Both the position numbers and the translations under genes were made by a program. Below, in pieces: positions 14,149 to 22,517 of a stretch of DNA of 28,426 nt. The stretch is from an uncultured Lachnospiraceae bacterium. Its GTDB lineage: Bacteria; Bacillota; Clostridia; Lachnospirales; Lachnospiraceae. Each line of letters opens with the position of its first letter. Position 1 is the stretch's first letter. Under the pieces are notes generated by a model. That model was given only the letters and a program-made list of their open reading frames with translations. It was not told the DNA's origin and made no database searches. The DNA lies in assembly GCA_937910785.1 (NCBI GenBank), contig CALDLG010000011.1, positions 1 through 28,426 of the forward strand, in the 5' to 3' direction.

Positions 14149-15744
14149 TTATTTTTTCCTGAGAGCCCGGATGGCAAGATAGAGAAGGATTAGGGCCCAT
14201 ACGCCGGCAAGTGAGGACAGCAGGACGACGGATGTTGTGGGCAGCCTTCCGAGGTCGGTTTTGCCGGAAGCAGAGAGGGCACCCCGGCGGCCGGACTGGT
14301 CCAGACGGTAAAGGGAGATCGTTTCATCGTACAGTTTTTCCACAAAAGCATCGTCAACGGTCTGTCTGCGGTTTACGGATTTTACGGTGGTTTCGATGAG
14401 ATGGCCGGCTGCATCGCGGAGGGAAGTTGAGCCGTTAAATACAGGGGTTACAAATGTATGGTCAACATTGTCAAGCAGCAGGAGGGCGGCCTGGATCTTA
14501 ATATCGTAATGAACGGAATCGTCTTCACCACATCTTGCCAGATAGTCCTGATATTCCGGAGAATTCTGTGCTTTGGAGGTAACGGGCACATAGCCCTCCG
14601 TTTCCGAATAGGCGATCTGGACATCATTGGTCAGCAGATACTGTGCAAACAGCCAGGAGGCCAGCACTTCCTGTGGATCTGCCTTATTAAAAATGCAGAC
14701 GGACGGCCCCTGAGAGATCATCTGCGGAGCTTCCGGATGAAACTGCGGGATGGGCATGACAGCCGTTTCGAAGTCCACGATTTTGTCGGGGCTGATATCG
14801 CAAAGCGGCGCATTGCTTCCCATCCAGGTTGCTCCGGCGGTGGAATCCACCGCGAAGATACATTGACCGGCATTCAGGAAATTGGCGGGATAGCTTGAAA
14901 TCTTGAAGGTGGAAAAAGCGCCGCTTTCGGCATGGGATGCAATCGTACGCAGAAATTCCTCCGTAGTATCGTTAAAAAGCAGCAGTTCGCCGGCATCGGT
15001 GGAATATCCGGCATTTTGTTGTTTCAGGGCCTGAATCATCATATTGTCGGTGGATTTATAGAGGAAGGGAATCAGAACCTTCTGACCATTGATCAGATAG
15101 TTTTCTTCCGCGTCCTGTGCCATGGCGGCTTCGGAAACTTCCCAGACAAAATCCCATGTGAGCATATCGGGAAGCGTGTAACCGAGAGCTTCCACATAGG
15201 TTTTGTTGATGTAACAGGCCTCGGTGGATCGCATATAGGGAATGGCATAATAATGGCCTCCAAAAGAACACTCTTCCAGAAACTGAGGGATGATTTCCGC
15301 CTCCGATGGAGAATCGAACAGAACCTGACTGCCGCCCAGCCCATATTTTTCATCAGCAAAAAGTTCTTCCAGAGGAACGACGAGATTCGCCCCTGTCAGA
15401 TAGGTCGCGATGTGATCAGGGTATGTGATACAGACATTCGGTGTCGTGTCCGTTGCAATATTGGTGATGACATCATTATAGATTTTTCCGTAATCGGTAT
15501 ACAGCCGGAGATTGATGGTAATGTTCGGATAGAGAGATTCGAAGTCCGAAATCGCCTGTTCATAAATGGCAGTCTGTGTTTTATTCGTATCGTTTTTTGC
15601 CCAGAAGGTGATCTCATAATCGGAGGAAACATCAAAAGTTTCCGGAATTTCGAAAGCTGCCAGTCCTTCTTTTCCATGGCATCCGGTCAGCAGCAGGAAA
15701 CAGCTTCCCATCAGTCCCAAAGCGGTAATCAGGTTTTTTTTCAT
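14149..15744 (-). CDS. Sugar ABC transporter substrate-binding lipoprotein with C-terminal membrane helix
   Basis: This 531-residue protein binds the transported sugar outside the membrane. It has a lipoprotein signal ending LLLTGC (Cys22) and a family 1 extracellular solute-binding fold: YEITFWAKNDTNKTQTAIYE, FESLYPNITINLRLY, PNVCITYPDHIATYL, YAIPYMRSTEACYINK and LFAQYLLTNDVQIAYSETEG. Unusually, the chain continues past the fold into a linker and a hydrophobic segment (about 503-526, LLSSLAGVWALILLYLAIRA) ending in RKK, so it would be anchored at both ends. It is the last gene of the operon and overlaps the permease gene by 4 bases (ATGA), with GGAGGG upstream. A plant-fibre oligosaccharide is a reasonable guess for the substrate, given GH120 nearby. 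Confidence 0.92.
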   Translation of the reverse strand: MKKNLITALGLMGSCFLLLTGCHGKEGLAAFEIPETFDVSSDYEITFWAKNDTNKTQTAIYEQAISDFESLYPNITINLRLYTDYGKIYNDVITNIATDTTPNVCITYPDHIATYLTGANLVVPLEELFADEKYGLGGSQVLFDSPSEAEIIPQFLEECSFGGHYYAIPYMRSTEACYINKTYVEALGYTLPDMLTWDFVWEVSEAAMAQDAEENYLINGQKVLIPFLYKSTDNMMIQALKQQNAGYSTDAGELLLFNDTTEEFLRTIASHAESGAFSTFKISSYPANFLNAGQCIFAVDSTAGATWMGSNAPLCDISPDKIVDFETAVMPIPQFHPEAPQMISQGPSVCIFNKADPQEVLASWLFAQYLLTNDVQIAYSETEGYVPVTSKAQNSPEYQDYLARCGEDDSVHYDIKIQAALLLLDNVDHTFVTPVFNGSTSLRDAAGHLIETTVKSVNRRQTVDDAFVEKLYDETISLYRLDQSGRRGALSASGKTDLGRLPTTSVVLLSSLAGVWALILLYLAIRALRKK

Positions 15745-16604
15745 CCTTTTAACCCTCCTCTTGAAACGCCGGCCATAATTTTATTGCGGAAAACGAGAAA
15801 CAGGACGATCAGGGGGACTGAAATAACGACGACTGCGGCCATCATGGCCGGAATGTTTTCCCTGCCGAATCCGTTCTCCCGAATTTCCTGAATGCCGTTG
15901 GAAACGAGAAAATAGCGTTCATCATCGGTAATCAGGCGGGGCCATACATAAGAGTTCCAGCATTCGATCACTTTGAGGATGGCGATCGTAATCAGCGTTG
16001 GTCTGGAAATCGGCACCAGAACCTTCAGAAGATATCTGAGGTCGGATGTACCATCCACTTTGGCAGCAAAATACAGACTGTCAGGTACCTGTTCGAAGTT
16101 TTCCTTTAAGAGATAGAGATAGAAAACGGAGGTTATGGACGGCAGAATCAGTCCGGCGAAGGAATTGCGCAGACCCAGTCCGGTGATGGTTGCGAAATTC
16201 GTGATAATAACGAGCTCGTTCGGAATCATCATCAGGGACAGAAACAGGATGAATACAATATTTTTACCTCGAAAATCCAGTCTCGCGAAGGCGAAGGCAG
16301 CGAGCGTGATAACGATCATCATGACGGAGGTCGTCACGACGGTAAAAATAACCGTATTCAGAAGATACCGCCCAAGAGACACCGCGCTGAAAGCATCGAT
16401 ATAGTTCTGTAGGGTCGGGGATAACGTATAAAATTTCGGGATATATTCCGAATTGTATGCGCCATAGCTTTTTACGGATGTTAAGAGCATCCAGTAGAAA
16501 GGAAACAGCACAATCAGGGCCCAGAAGGCCAGAAGAAGATACGTAATCACGTTCTGCGCGGTCCTGCGGGTCCTGGCGGAACGCTCGATCTGCCTGTAAT
16601 CCAT
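15741..16604 (-). CDS. Carbohydrate ABC transporter permease, UgpE/MalG type
   Basis: This 287-residue inner-membrane permease has six predicted helices, starting with VITYLLLAFWALIVLFPFYW. The cytoplasmic EAA loop that docks the ATPase reads FAAKVDGTSDLRYLLKVLVP at about residues 185-205. CUT1 permeases of this type pair with a UgpA/MalF partner, here the gene just upstream. GGAGGA lies 8 bases before the ATG, and 21 bases separate it from the preceding permease stop. The C-terminus ends in a short RNKIMAGVSRGGLKG, typical of the family. Confidence 0.93.
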   Translation of the reverse strand: MDYRQIERSARTRRTAQNVITYLLLAFWALIVLFPFYWMLLTSVKSYGAYNSEYIPKFYTLSPTLQNYIDAFSAVSLGRYLLNTVIFTVVTTSVMMIVITLAAFAFARLDFRGKNIVFILFLSLMMIPNELVIITNFATITGLGLRNSFAGLILPSITSVFYLYLLKENFEQVPDSLYFAAKVDGTSDLRYLLKVLVPISRPTLITIAILKVIECWNSYVWPRLITDDERYFLVSNGIQEIRENGFGRENIPAMMAAVVVISVPLIVLFLVFRNKIMAGVSRGGLKG

Positions 16605-16625
16605 GTTCAGATTCCTCCGTTCTGT

Positions 16626-17528
16626 TTAATAATGAACCTTCTTTTTACTGATTAACAGATTGATGCAGGTAATGGTGAGTACGATTGCGAACAGCAGTAT
16701 GGCCGCGGCGGAAGCATAGGAAGGATAACCGCCGCTGTCACCATAGAGCATATCGTAAACGTAGCCGACGATGGTATTCATTTCAGCCGCGTTCAGATTG
16801 GTTCCGAACAGGGCAACGACATCGCTGTATGCTTTGAAGGCGCCGATAAAACCCGTAATGATCAGATAGAATATCATGGGAGAGATCATTGGCAGCGTAA
16901 TGCGCATGAAGATACGGAAGCGTGAGGTGCCGTCCACGCGGGCAGCATTATAATATTCCTGATTTACCGAAGAAAGCGCGCTTGTCAGGATCAGGATTTT
17001 AAACGGCATAACGACCCAGATCGTGTAGACACACAGGACAAACATTTTCGCCCAATATGGTCCGTCGATAAAATCCACCGGTTTCCCGCCGAACCAGGAA
17101 AGGATCAGGTTGATGAAGCCGTCGGAATAGGCGGTCTTCTTGAAAAGAACCATGAAGACGAGACCGACTGCCAGCGTATTCGTTACATAGGGCAGGAAAT
17201 AGATGGTCTGAAACAGATTTCGGAGCGGCCGGATGGAGCAGAGGCCGGTCGAGATGAGCAGAGCGATTCCCGTGGAAAGCGGTACGGTAATGATGACCAG
17301 AATGAAGGTGTTCTTTACCGCCTGCAGAAAATAGGGGTCATGGAGAACATAGGAATAGTTATAGGAACCGACTCCCCAGTAAGTCTGAGAGGCGGAATTA
17401 TAGCCCTCCTCAAAGGAATATATGAACACGTCGATTAACGGGTAGACCATAAAGGCGCCGAGAAAGAGAATCGCCGGTAAAAGATAAAGCCATGCCTTTA
17501 AGCCGTTGTTTTTCCATTTTTTGTTCAT
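16626..17528 (-). CDS. Carbohydrate ABC transporter permease, UgpA/MalF type
   Basis: This 300-residue partner permease begins with AWLYLLPAILFLGAFMVYPL, the usual first helix of UgpA-type proteins, and has six helices. The EAA loop is YYNAARVDGTSRFRIFMRIT, about residues 192-212. Its start overlaps the ATPase stop by 4 bases (ATGA), so the two are translationally coupled. With the downstream permease it would form the heterodimeric channel of the importer. Confidence 0.93.
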   Translation of the reverse strand: MNKKWKNNGLKAWLYLLPAILFLGAFMVYPLIDVFIYSFEEGYNSASQTYWGVGSYNYSYVLHDPYFLQAVKNTFILVIITVPLSTGIALLISTGLCSIRPLRNLFQTIYFLPYVTNTLAVGLVFMVLFKKTAYSDGFINLILSWFGGKPVDFIDGPYWAKMFVLCVYTIWVVMPFKILILTSALSSVNQEYYNAARVDGTSRFRIFMRITLPMISPMIFYLIITGFIGAFKAYSDVVALFGTNLNAAEMNTIVGYVYDMLYGDSGGYPSYASAAAILLFAIVLTITCINLLISKKKVHY

Positions 17529-18625
17529 AAGCCGGTCTCCAGTCTTTCCTCCGTTTCGTGGTCGAAAAGAAATACCTTGCGGGGAACGAGTGCGAATTTA
17601 ATAATGGGTCCGGAAGTGTCGATATGGCTGTCCGCACCGATGATGGAGCGGATCGCCGGATTCAGGGAAGCTTTGTTCCGGGACACGATACTGATATCGC
17701 GGCCCATGACTTCCACGCCGCCAGGTTCACAGCGGAGGGGACCGTTTTCCTGTAAAAGAAAACCCTCCGGACGGATGCCGACATAGACGGAGCGGTCGGA
17801 CAGACCCTTTACATCCAGAACGGCGTCGTCTCCGATATATAGCCGTTGATCTCGAATATGGCCTTCGAAAACATTGATCGGGGGCGTTCCGAGGAACCGG
17901 GCAACGAAGAGATTGTCCGGGTTATCATAAACTTCCTGCGGCTTTCCGGTCTGTTGGACGATGCCATCCTTCATGACAACAATCAGATCGGAGATACTCA
18001 TGGCCTCTTCCTGATCGTGGGTTACAAAGATTGTGGTGATATTCGTTTCTTTCTGGATTCTCCGGATCTCTTCCCTTGTCTGCAGTCTGAGACGGGCATC
18101 CAGATTGGAGAGGGGTTCGTCTAACAGAAGGACGCCGGGTCTTTTGACGAGTGCGCGGGCGATTGCAACGCGCTGCTGCTGACCGCCGGAAAGCTCTCCC
18201 GGTTTTCGATCCATCAGCTCATCGATCTGTACGAGCTTTGCCGCTTCCATTGCCTTTTCGAGCATTTCGGATTTGGAAGGCCGGTCTTTTCCCTTCAGGT
18301 TCTGAAGCGGAAAAAGGATGTTCTGTTTTACGGTCAGATGCGGATAAAGGGCATAATTCTGAAAGACAAGACCGATTCCCCGGTTTTCCGGGGGCAGATC
18401 GGTAACGTCATTTTCACCGAAAAAGATCTTCCCATATGTCGGTTTGATCAGGCCGCTGATCAGATTGAGCGCAGTGCTTTTGCCGCAGCCGGAGGGGCCC
18501 AGCAGTCCGATCAGCTTACCGTCCGGAATTTCCAGAGTAAAATTTTTGACCGCGATGACGTCTTCCCGTTTTTTTCTGTCGCGGTTCGGAAATCTTTTCG
18601 TCAGATTCTGTAAAATTACTTCCAT
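17525..18625 (-). CDS. ugpC: Carbohydrate ABC transporter ATP-binding protein, UgpC type
   Basis: This 366-residue ATPase drives the importer. Walker A GPSGCGKS is at 43-50, followed by the Q-loop (VFQNYALYPHLTV), signature LSGGQQQRVAIARAL, Walker B VLLLDEPLSNLDA, H-loop VTHDQEEAM, and a C-terminal TOBE region (VYVGIRPEGF). It is shorter in the ATPase spacing region than some relatives but complete. I start it at the ATG 18625 (AGGGA about 9 bases upstream). A GTG at 18664 is in frame, but a near-consensus promoter immediately upstream would place the transcript start on or just after that GTG. It is the first gene of the four-gene operon, an order with the ATPase first and binding protein last. 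Confidence 0.93.
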   Translation of the reverse strand: MEVILQNLTKRFPNRDRKKREDVIAVKNFTLEIPDGKLIGLLGPSGCGKSTALNLISGLIKPTYGKIFFGENDVTDLPPENRGIGLVFQNYALYPHLTVKQNILFPLQNLKGKDRPSKSEMLEKAMEAAKLVQIDELMDRKPGELSGGQQQRVAIARALVKRPGVLLLDEPLSNLDARLRLQTREEIRRIQKETNITTIFVTHDQEEAMSISDLIVVMKDGIVQQTGKPQEVYDNPDNLFVARFLGTPPINVFEGHIRDQRLYIGDDAVLDVKGLSDRSVYVGIRPEGFLLQENGPLRCEPGGVEVMGRDISIVSRNKASLNPAIRSIIGADSHIDTSGPIIKFALVPRKVFLFDHETEERLETGL

Positions 18626-18664
18626 AATAGCAAGTCCCTGCGCCTTCTGTGTTTTTCTGTTCAC

Positions 18665-18693
18665 ATTGTACTGAAAAAAGGGGGAAAGGTCAA
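18665..18693 (-). promoter_or_regulatory. Sigma-A promoter of the minus-strand ABC operon
   Basis: On the minus strand TTGACC (18688-18693), 17 bases, TACAAT (18665-18670). It lies back to back with the pfkA promoter; the two -35 boxes are only two bases apart. Confidence 0.82.
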
Positions 18694-18695
18694 GG

Positions 18696-18724
18696 TTGCG
18701 ATACCTTTTAAAATATTATATAAT
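18696..18724 (+). promoter_or_regulatory. Sigma-A promoter of pfkA
   Basis: TTGCGA (18696-18701), 17 bases, TATAAT (18719-18724), about 73 bases before the pfkA start. Confidence 0.75.
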
Positions 18725-18797
18725 TTAATTAATATGTGTGTTTTCCGGGAAACGGACGGCTCATATCAAAACGGAATAATCAGAAGGAGGAATCGGA

Positions 18798-19871
18798 ATG
18801 AAAAGAATCGGTATGCTGACCAGCGGTGGAGACTGTCAGGCGCTTAACGCGGCGATGAGAGGCGTTGTAAAGTGTCTGTCATGCAGTGGGGAAGATGTGG
18901 AGATTTATGGTTTTTTAGAGGGCTATAAGGGCCTGATCTATGGCGATTTCCGGATGTTGACGGGAATGGATTTTTCAGGTATTCTGACGAAAGGCGGAAC
19001 GATTCTTGGAAGCTCCAGAACACCGTTTAAGCTGATGCGGGAGCCGGACGAGAACGGCCTTGACAAAGTGGAAGCGATGAAGCAGAACTATTATAAGCTG
19101 AAGCTGGACTGCCTTGTGATTCTCGGCGGCAATGGCACGCATAAGACGGCCAACATGTTAAGAGAGGAAGGACTGAATATCGTAACGCTTCCGAAGACGA
19201 TCGATAACGATCTGTGGGGAACGGACATGACGTTCGGATTTCAGAGTGCGGTTAATATCGCAACGGACTGCATCGACTGCATTCATACGACGGCAGCTTC
19301 CCACGGGCGTATTTTTATCGTGGAAGTTATGGGACATAAAGTCGGCTGGCTGACATTGAATGCCGGCATGGCGGGTGGAGCGGATATCATTCTGATTCCT
19401 GAGATTCCCTATGATATCGATAAAATTATAAAAGCGATCAACGGTCGTATGGCGCGCGGCTCCAAGTTTACAATTATGGCAGTGGCAGAAGGCGCGATCT
19501 CCAAAGAGGATGCGAAGCTTTCCAAGAAAGAGTATAAGGAAAAGATGAAGAATTATCCGTATCCTTCCGTTTCCTATGAGATCGCGGACCGCATTCAGAA
19601 AAAGACGGGACAGGATGTGCGTGTAACGGTTCCGGGACATACGCAGAGGGGTGGAAGTCCTTGTCCGTATGACCGTGTATTTGCGACGCGTCTCGGCGCA
19701 GAAGCAGGAAAACTGATCTTAAAAGGTGAATACGGCTTTATGGTAGGTTATAAGAACAGAGAGGTCGTAAAGGTTCCGCTTGAGGAGGTTGCGGGAAAAC
19801 TGAAAATGGTATCACCGGATGCGACCATCGTTCAGGAGGCAAAGATGACGGGTATCAGCTTCGGTGACTGA
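18798..19871 (+). CDS. pfkA: 6-phosphofructokinase
   Basis: This 357-residue enzyme phosphorylates fructose 6-phosphate to fructose 1,6-bisphosphate. GMLTSGGDCQALNAAMRG is the N-terminal nucleotide loop, and PKTIDND (132-138) contains the catalytic Asp136. The two donor-specificity positions are mixed: GGNGT gives Gly113 (E. coli G104, typical of ATP enzymes) and Lys133 replaces E. coli G124 (typical of PPi enzymes). This combination also occurs in some ATP-dependent enzymes, such as the trypanosomal type, so ATP is slightly favoured, but PPi cannot be excluded. GGAGGA lies 7 bases before the start. It is 30 bases upstream of dnaX and may be cotranscribed with it. Confidence 0.93.
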   Translation: MKRIGMLTSGGDCQALNAAMRGVVKCLSCSGEDVEIYGFLEGYKGLIYGDFRMLTGMDFSGILTKGGTILGSSRTPFKLMREPDENGLDKVEAMKQNYYKLKLDCLVILGGNGTHKTANMLREEGLNIVTLPKTIDNDLWGTDMTFGFQSAVNIATDCIDCIHTTAASHGRIFIVEVMGHKVGWLTLNAGMAGGADIILIPEIPYDIDKIIKAINGRMARGSKFTIMAVAEGAISKEDAKLSKKEYKEKMKNYPYPSVSYEIADRIQKKTGQDVRVTVPGHTQRGGSPCPYDRVFATRLGAEAGKLILKGEYGFMVGYKNREVVKVPLEEVAGKLKMVSPDATIVQEAKMTGISFGD

Positions 19872-19901
19872 GAATAAGTCTGGAAAGGGGCAGAATTTCA
19901 G

Positions 19902-21476
19902 ATGTCATATACGGCGTTATACCGGAAATTCCGGCCGGATTGTTTTGAGGACGTAAAAGGGCAGGAACATATTGTAACGACACTGCGCAATCAGATTAAG
20001 GCAGGACGGGTCGGGCACGCATATCTTTTCTGCGGCACGAGGGGAACGGGAAAAACATCGATTGCCAAAATTTTCGCCAAAGCGGTGAACTGTGAGCATC
20101 CCAAAGACGGAAGTCCCTGCAGGGAGTGTCCGACCTGTAAAGCGATTGCGGCAGGTGTCAGCATGAATGTAATCGAGATTGATGCGGCGTCCAATAACGG
20201 CGTGGACAATATCCGGGAGATCGTAGACGAAGTGTCCTATTCCCCGACGGAGGGAAATTATAAGGTTTATATTATCGATGAAGTTCATATGCTTTCCATA
20301 GGAGCCTTTAACGCCCTTTTAAAGACGCTGGAGGAACCGCCCTCCTATGTGATCTTCATCCTGGCAACGACGGAAGTTCATAAAATACCGATTACGATAT
20401 TATCCCGCTGTCAGCGGTATGATTTTCGACGGATTTCAATCGACACGATTACGGACAGACTGCGTGAGCTGATGGAAGTGGAAGGAATTTCGGTGGAGGA
20501 AAAGGCGCTCCGTTATGTCGCCAAAACCGCGGACGGTTCTTTTCGTGATGCGCTGAGTCTGCTTGACCAGTGCATCGCCTTTCATTTCGGGCAGGAGCTT
20601 ACTTACGATAAAGTGCTGGATGTGCTTGGCGCGGTGGATACCGGTGTATTCAGCAGGCTTCTGGATTATGTGACGGCAAGGGATGTGCAGGGGTGCATAT
20701 CGTTGCTGGAAGAAATTGTGATGCAGGGAAGAGAGCTGACCCAGTTCGTTACGGATTTCACATGGTACCTGCGAAACCTCCTGCTTGCGAAGACCTCAGA
20801 TTCCATAGAAGACATCATCGATGTGTCTTCCGAGAACCTGATCCGGCTAAAGGAAGAGGCGGATCAGATCGAAACGGATACGGTTATGCGGTATATCCGC
20901 ATTTTTTCCGAGCTGGCAGGGCAGATTAAATATGCCGCGCAGAAAAGAATTCTAATTGAAATCGCACTGATCAAACTGTGCAGGCCGGGAATGGAGACCG
21001 ATACGGGGTCACTGCTTGACAGAATTCGTGCGATGGAGGAAAGGCTGGAAAAGGGCATAATTACAATGCCCGCATCGGATGCGCCGGAAGCCGTCCGGCA
21101 GGAGAGCGCGCCGACGGCGGAAACGCTGGCAAGGCGGGAGCAGCTTGAAAAGGCCCTGCCGGAGGATATTAAAAGAATTGTTGGAAGCTGGCCGTCCGTA
21201 GTTGGAGAAACGTCCATGCCGATGAAGAAATACTTAAAGGACGCAAGACTGAGTTTGGGCGGAGATAACAGGCTTATGGTGGTCGTGGAGGATGGTCTGG
21301 CATCGGATTATTTCTTAAAGCAGGAGGGAAATAAGGAACTGCTTGACCGGATCGTTTCCAATATTGCGGGCAGGGAGATTGAAATAACGATTCAGAGCAT
21401 ACGAAGCGATCAGGACTTTGCGCAGGATTACGTCGATTTGAGTCAGATCATTCATATGGAAATAGAAGAGGAATAG
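19902..21476 (+). CDS. dnaX: DNA polymerase III subunits gamma/tau
   Basis: This 524-residue clamp-loader ATPase loads the sliding clamp. It opens SYTALYRKFRPDCFEDVKGQ, with Walker A GTRGTGKT at 45-52, a zinc site (C-EHPKDGSPCRECPTC), Walker B YIIDEVHML and sensor ATTEVHKIPITILSRCQ. Domain III and a shorter tau-like tail follow. AAAGGGG is upstream of the start. No A-rich slippery heptamer for a programmed gamma frameshift was noticed. In B. subtilis dnaX lies right after the SRP RNA; here it follows pfkA. Confidence 0.96.
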   Translation: MSYTALYRKFRPDCFEDVKGQEHIVTTLRNQIKAGRVGHAYLFCGTRGTGKTSIAKIFAKAVNCEHPKDGSPCRECPTCKAIAAGVSMNVIEIDAASNNGVDNIREIVDEVSYSPTEGNYKVYIIDEVHMLSIGAFNALLKTLEEPPSYVIFILATTEVHKIPITILSRCQRYDFRRISIDTITDRLRELMEVEGISVEEKALRYVAKTADGSFRDALSLLDQCIAFHFGQELTYDKVLDVLGAVDTGVFSRLLDYVTARDVQGCISLLEEIVMQGRELTQFVTDFTWYLRNLLLAKTSDSIEDIIDVSSENLIRLKEEADQIETDTVMRYIRIFSELAGQIKYAAQKRILIEIALIKLCRPGMETDTGSLLDRIRAMEERLEKGIITMPASDAPEAVRQESAPTAETLARREQLEKALPEDIKRIVGSWPSVVGETSMPMKKYLKDARLSLGGDNRLMVVVEDGLASDYFLKQEGNKELLDRIVSNIAGREIEITIQSIRSDQDFAQDYVDLSQIIHMEIEEE

Positions 21477-21534
21477 AATTGTGCCTGGGATCTTGGTCCG
21501 CAGGTTACGGAAAGGGTAAGGTAGAAACAGAAAA

Positions 21535-21888
21535 ATGGCGAAGCGTGGAGGATTTCCGGGAGGCGGAATGCCGGGAAATATGAACAATCTTATGAAGCAG
21601 GCTCAGAGAATGCAGCGTCAGATGGAGGAAAGCCAGAAGGAACTGGAAGTGAAGGAGTTTACGGCCAAAGCCGGCGGCGGTGCGGTAGAGGTGACCGTAA
21701 CCGGTAAAAAGGAAGTTACCAAAGTGAAATTGTCACAGGAGGTCGTTGATCCCGATGATGTGGAGATGCTGGAGGATCTTGTAATGGCGGCGGCCAATGA
21801 GGCGCTGCGTATGGCGGAAGAGGCGAATGCTGAAATCATGAATAAGATGACCGGAGGACTCGGACTTGGCGGAGGATTACCCTTCTGA
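21535..21888 (+). CDS. ebfC: YbaB/EbfC family nucleoid-associated protein
   Basis: This 117-residue DNA-binding protein has the family layout: a Gly/Met-rich N-terminus (MAKRGGFPGGGMPGNMNNLM), a helical segment KQAQRMQRQMEESQKEL, and the central EFTAKAGGGAVEVTVTGKKE followed by the VDPDDVEMLEDLVMAAANEA helix. It sits between dnaX and recR as in most bacteria. Its stop overlaps the recR start by one base (TGATG). Confidence 0.95.
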   Translation: MAKRGGFPGGGMPGNMNNLMKQAQRMQRQMEESQKELEVKEFTAKAGGGAVEVTVTGKKEVTKVKLSQEVVDPDDVEMLEDLVMAAANEALRMAEEANAEIMNKMTGGLGLGGGLPF

Positions 21889-22484
21889 TGGATTTGTACG
21901 GCGGACATATCAATAAATTAATCGAAGAGCTGGCCGGGCTGCCAGGAATCGGTACCAAATCCGCACAGCGGCTGGCTTTTCACCTCATTAACATGCCGAA
22001 GGAAAAGGTAGAACGGCTGGCAGGAGCGATGGTGGATGCCAGGACGAACGTGAGATACTGTAAAGAATGTTTTACGCTGACCGAGCGGGAGCTCTGTCCT
22101 GTCTGCGCCAACGAAGGTCGAGATCATGGGACGATTATGGTGGTTGAAAACACAAGAGATCTTGCGGCCTATGAGAAGACGGGGAAATATACGGGTGTCT
22201 ATCATGTACTGCACGGCGCCATTTCTCCCATGCTGGGAATCGGCCCTAACGATATCCGATTAAAAGAGCTGATACAGCGTCTTCAATCGGATATTCAGGA
22301 GGTCATCATTGCCACCAATTCCAGTCTGGAAGGTGAGACGACCGCGATGTATATCAGTAAGCTGATCAAGCCGACCGGTGTGAAAGTGACCAGAATCGCA
22401 AGCGGCGTGCCGGTGGGAGGCGATCTGGAATATATAGATGAAGTGACATTGTTGCGTGCATTAGAGGGAAGAACGGAACTCTGA
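21888..22484 (+). CDS. recR: Recombination mediator RecR
   Basis: This 198-residue protein works with RecF and RecO to load RecA at gaps. It has an N-terminal helix-hairpin-helix (LAGLPGIGTKSAQRLAFHL), a four-cysteine zinc finger (CKECF ... CPVC), and a TOPRIM domain (IMVVENTRDLAAYEKTG, YHVLHGAISPMLGIGPNDIR). Length is that of the family. It is coupled to ebfC by a one-base overlap. Confidence 0.96.
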   Translation: MDLYGGHINKLIEELAGLPGIGTKSAQRLAFHLINMPKEKVERLAGAMVDARTNVRYCKECFTLTERELCPVCANEGRDHGTIMVVENTRDLAAYEKTGKYTGVYHVLHGAISPMLGIGPNDIRLKELIQRLQSDIQEVIIATNSSLEGETTAMYISKLIKPTGVKVTRIASGVPVGGDLEYIDEVTLLRALEGRTEL

Positions 22485-22517
22485 GTGCATGTGTTTCATA
22501 ATATTGGAGGATGAATC

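Noticed and set aside
14932..15891. 319-codon open frame on the plus strand
   Set aside because: It runs antisense to the solute-binding protein and permease genes, which have clear family motifs and ribosome sites. It has no ribosome site or recognisable domain.
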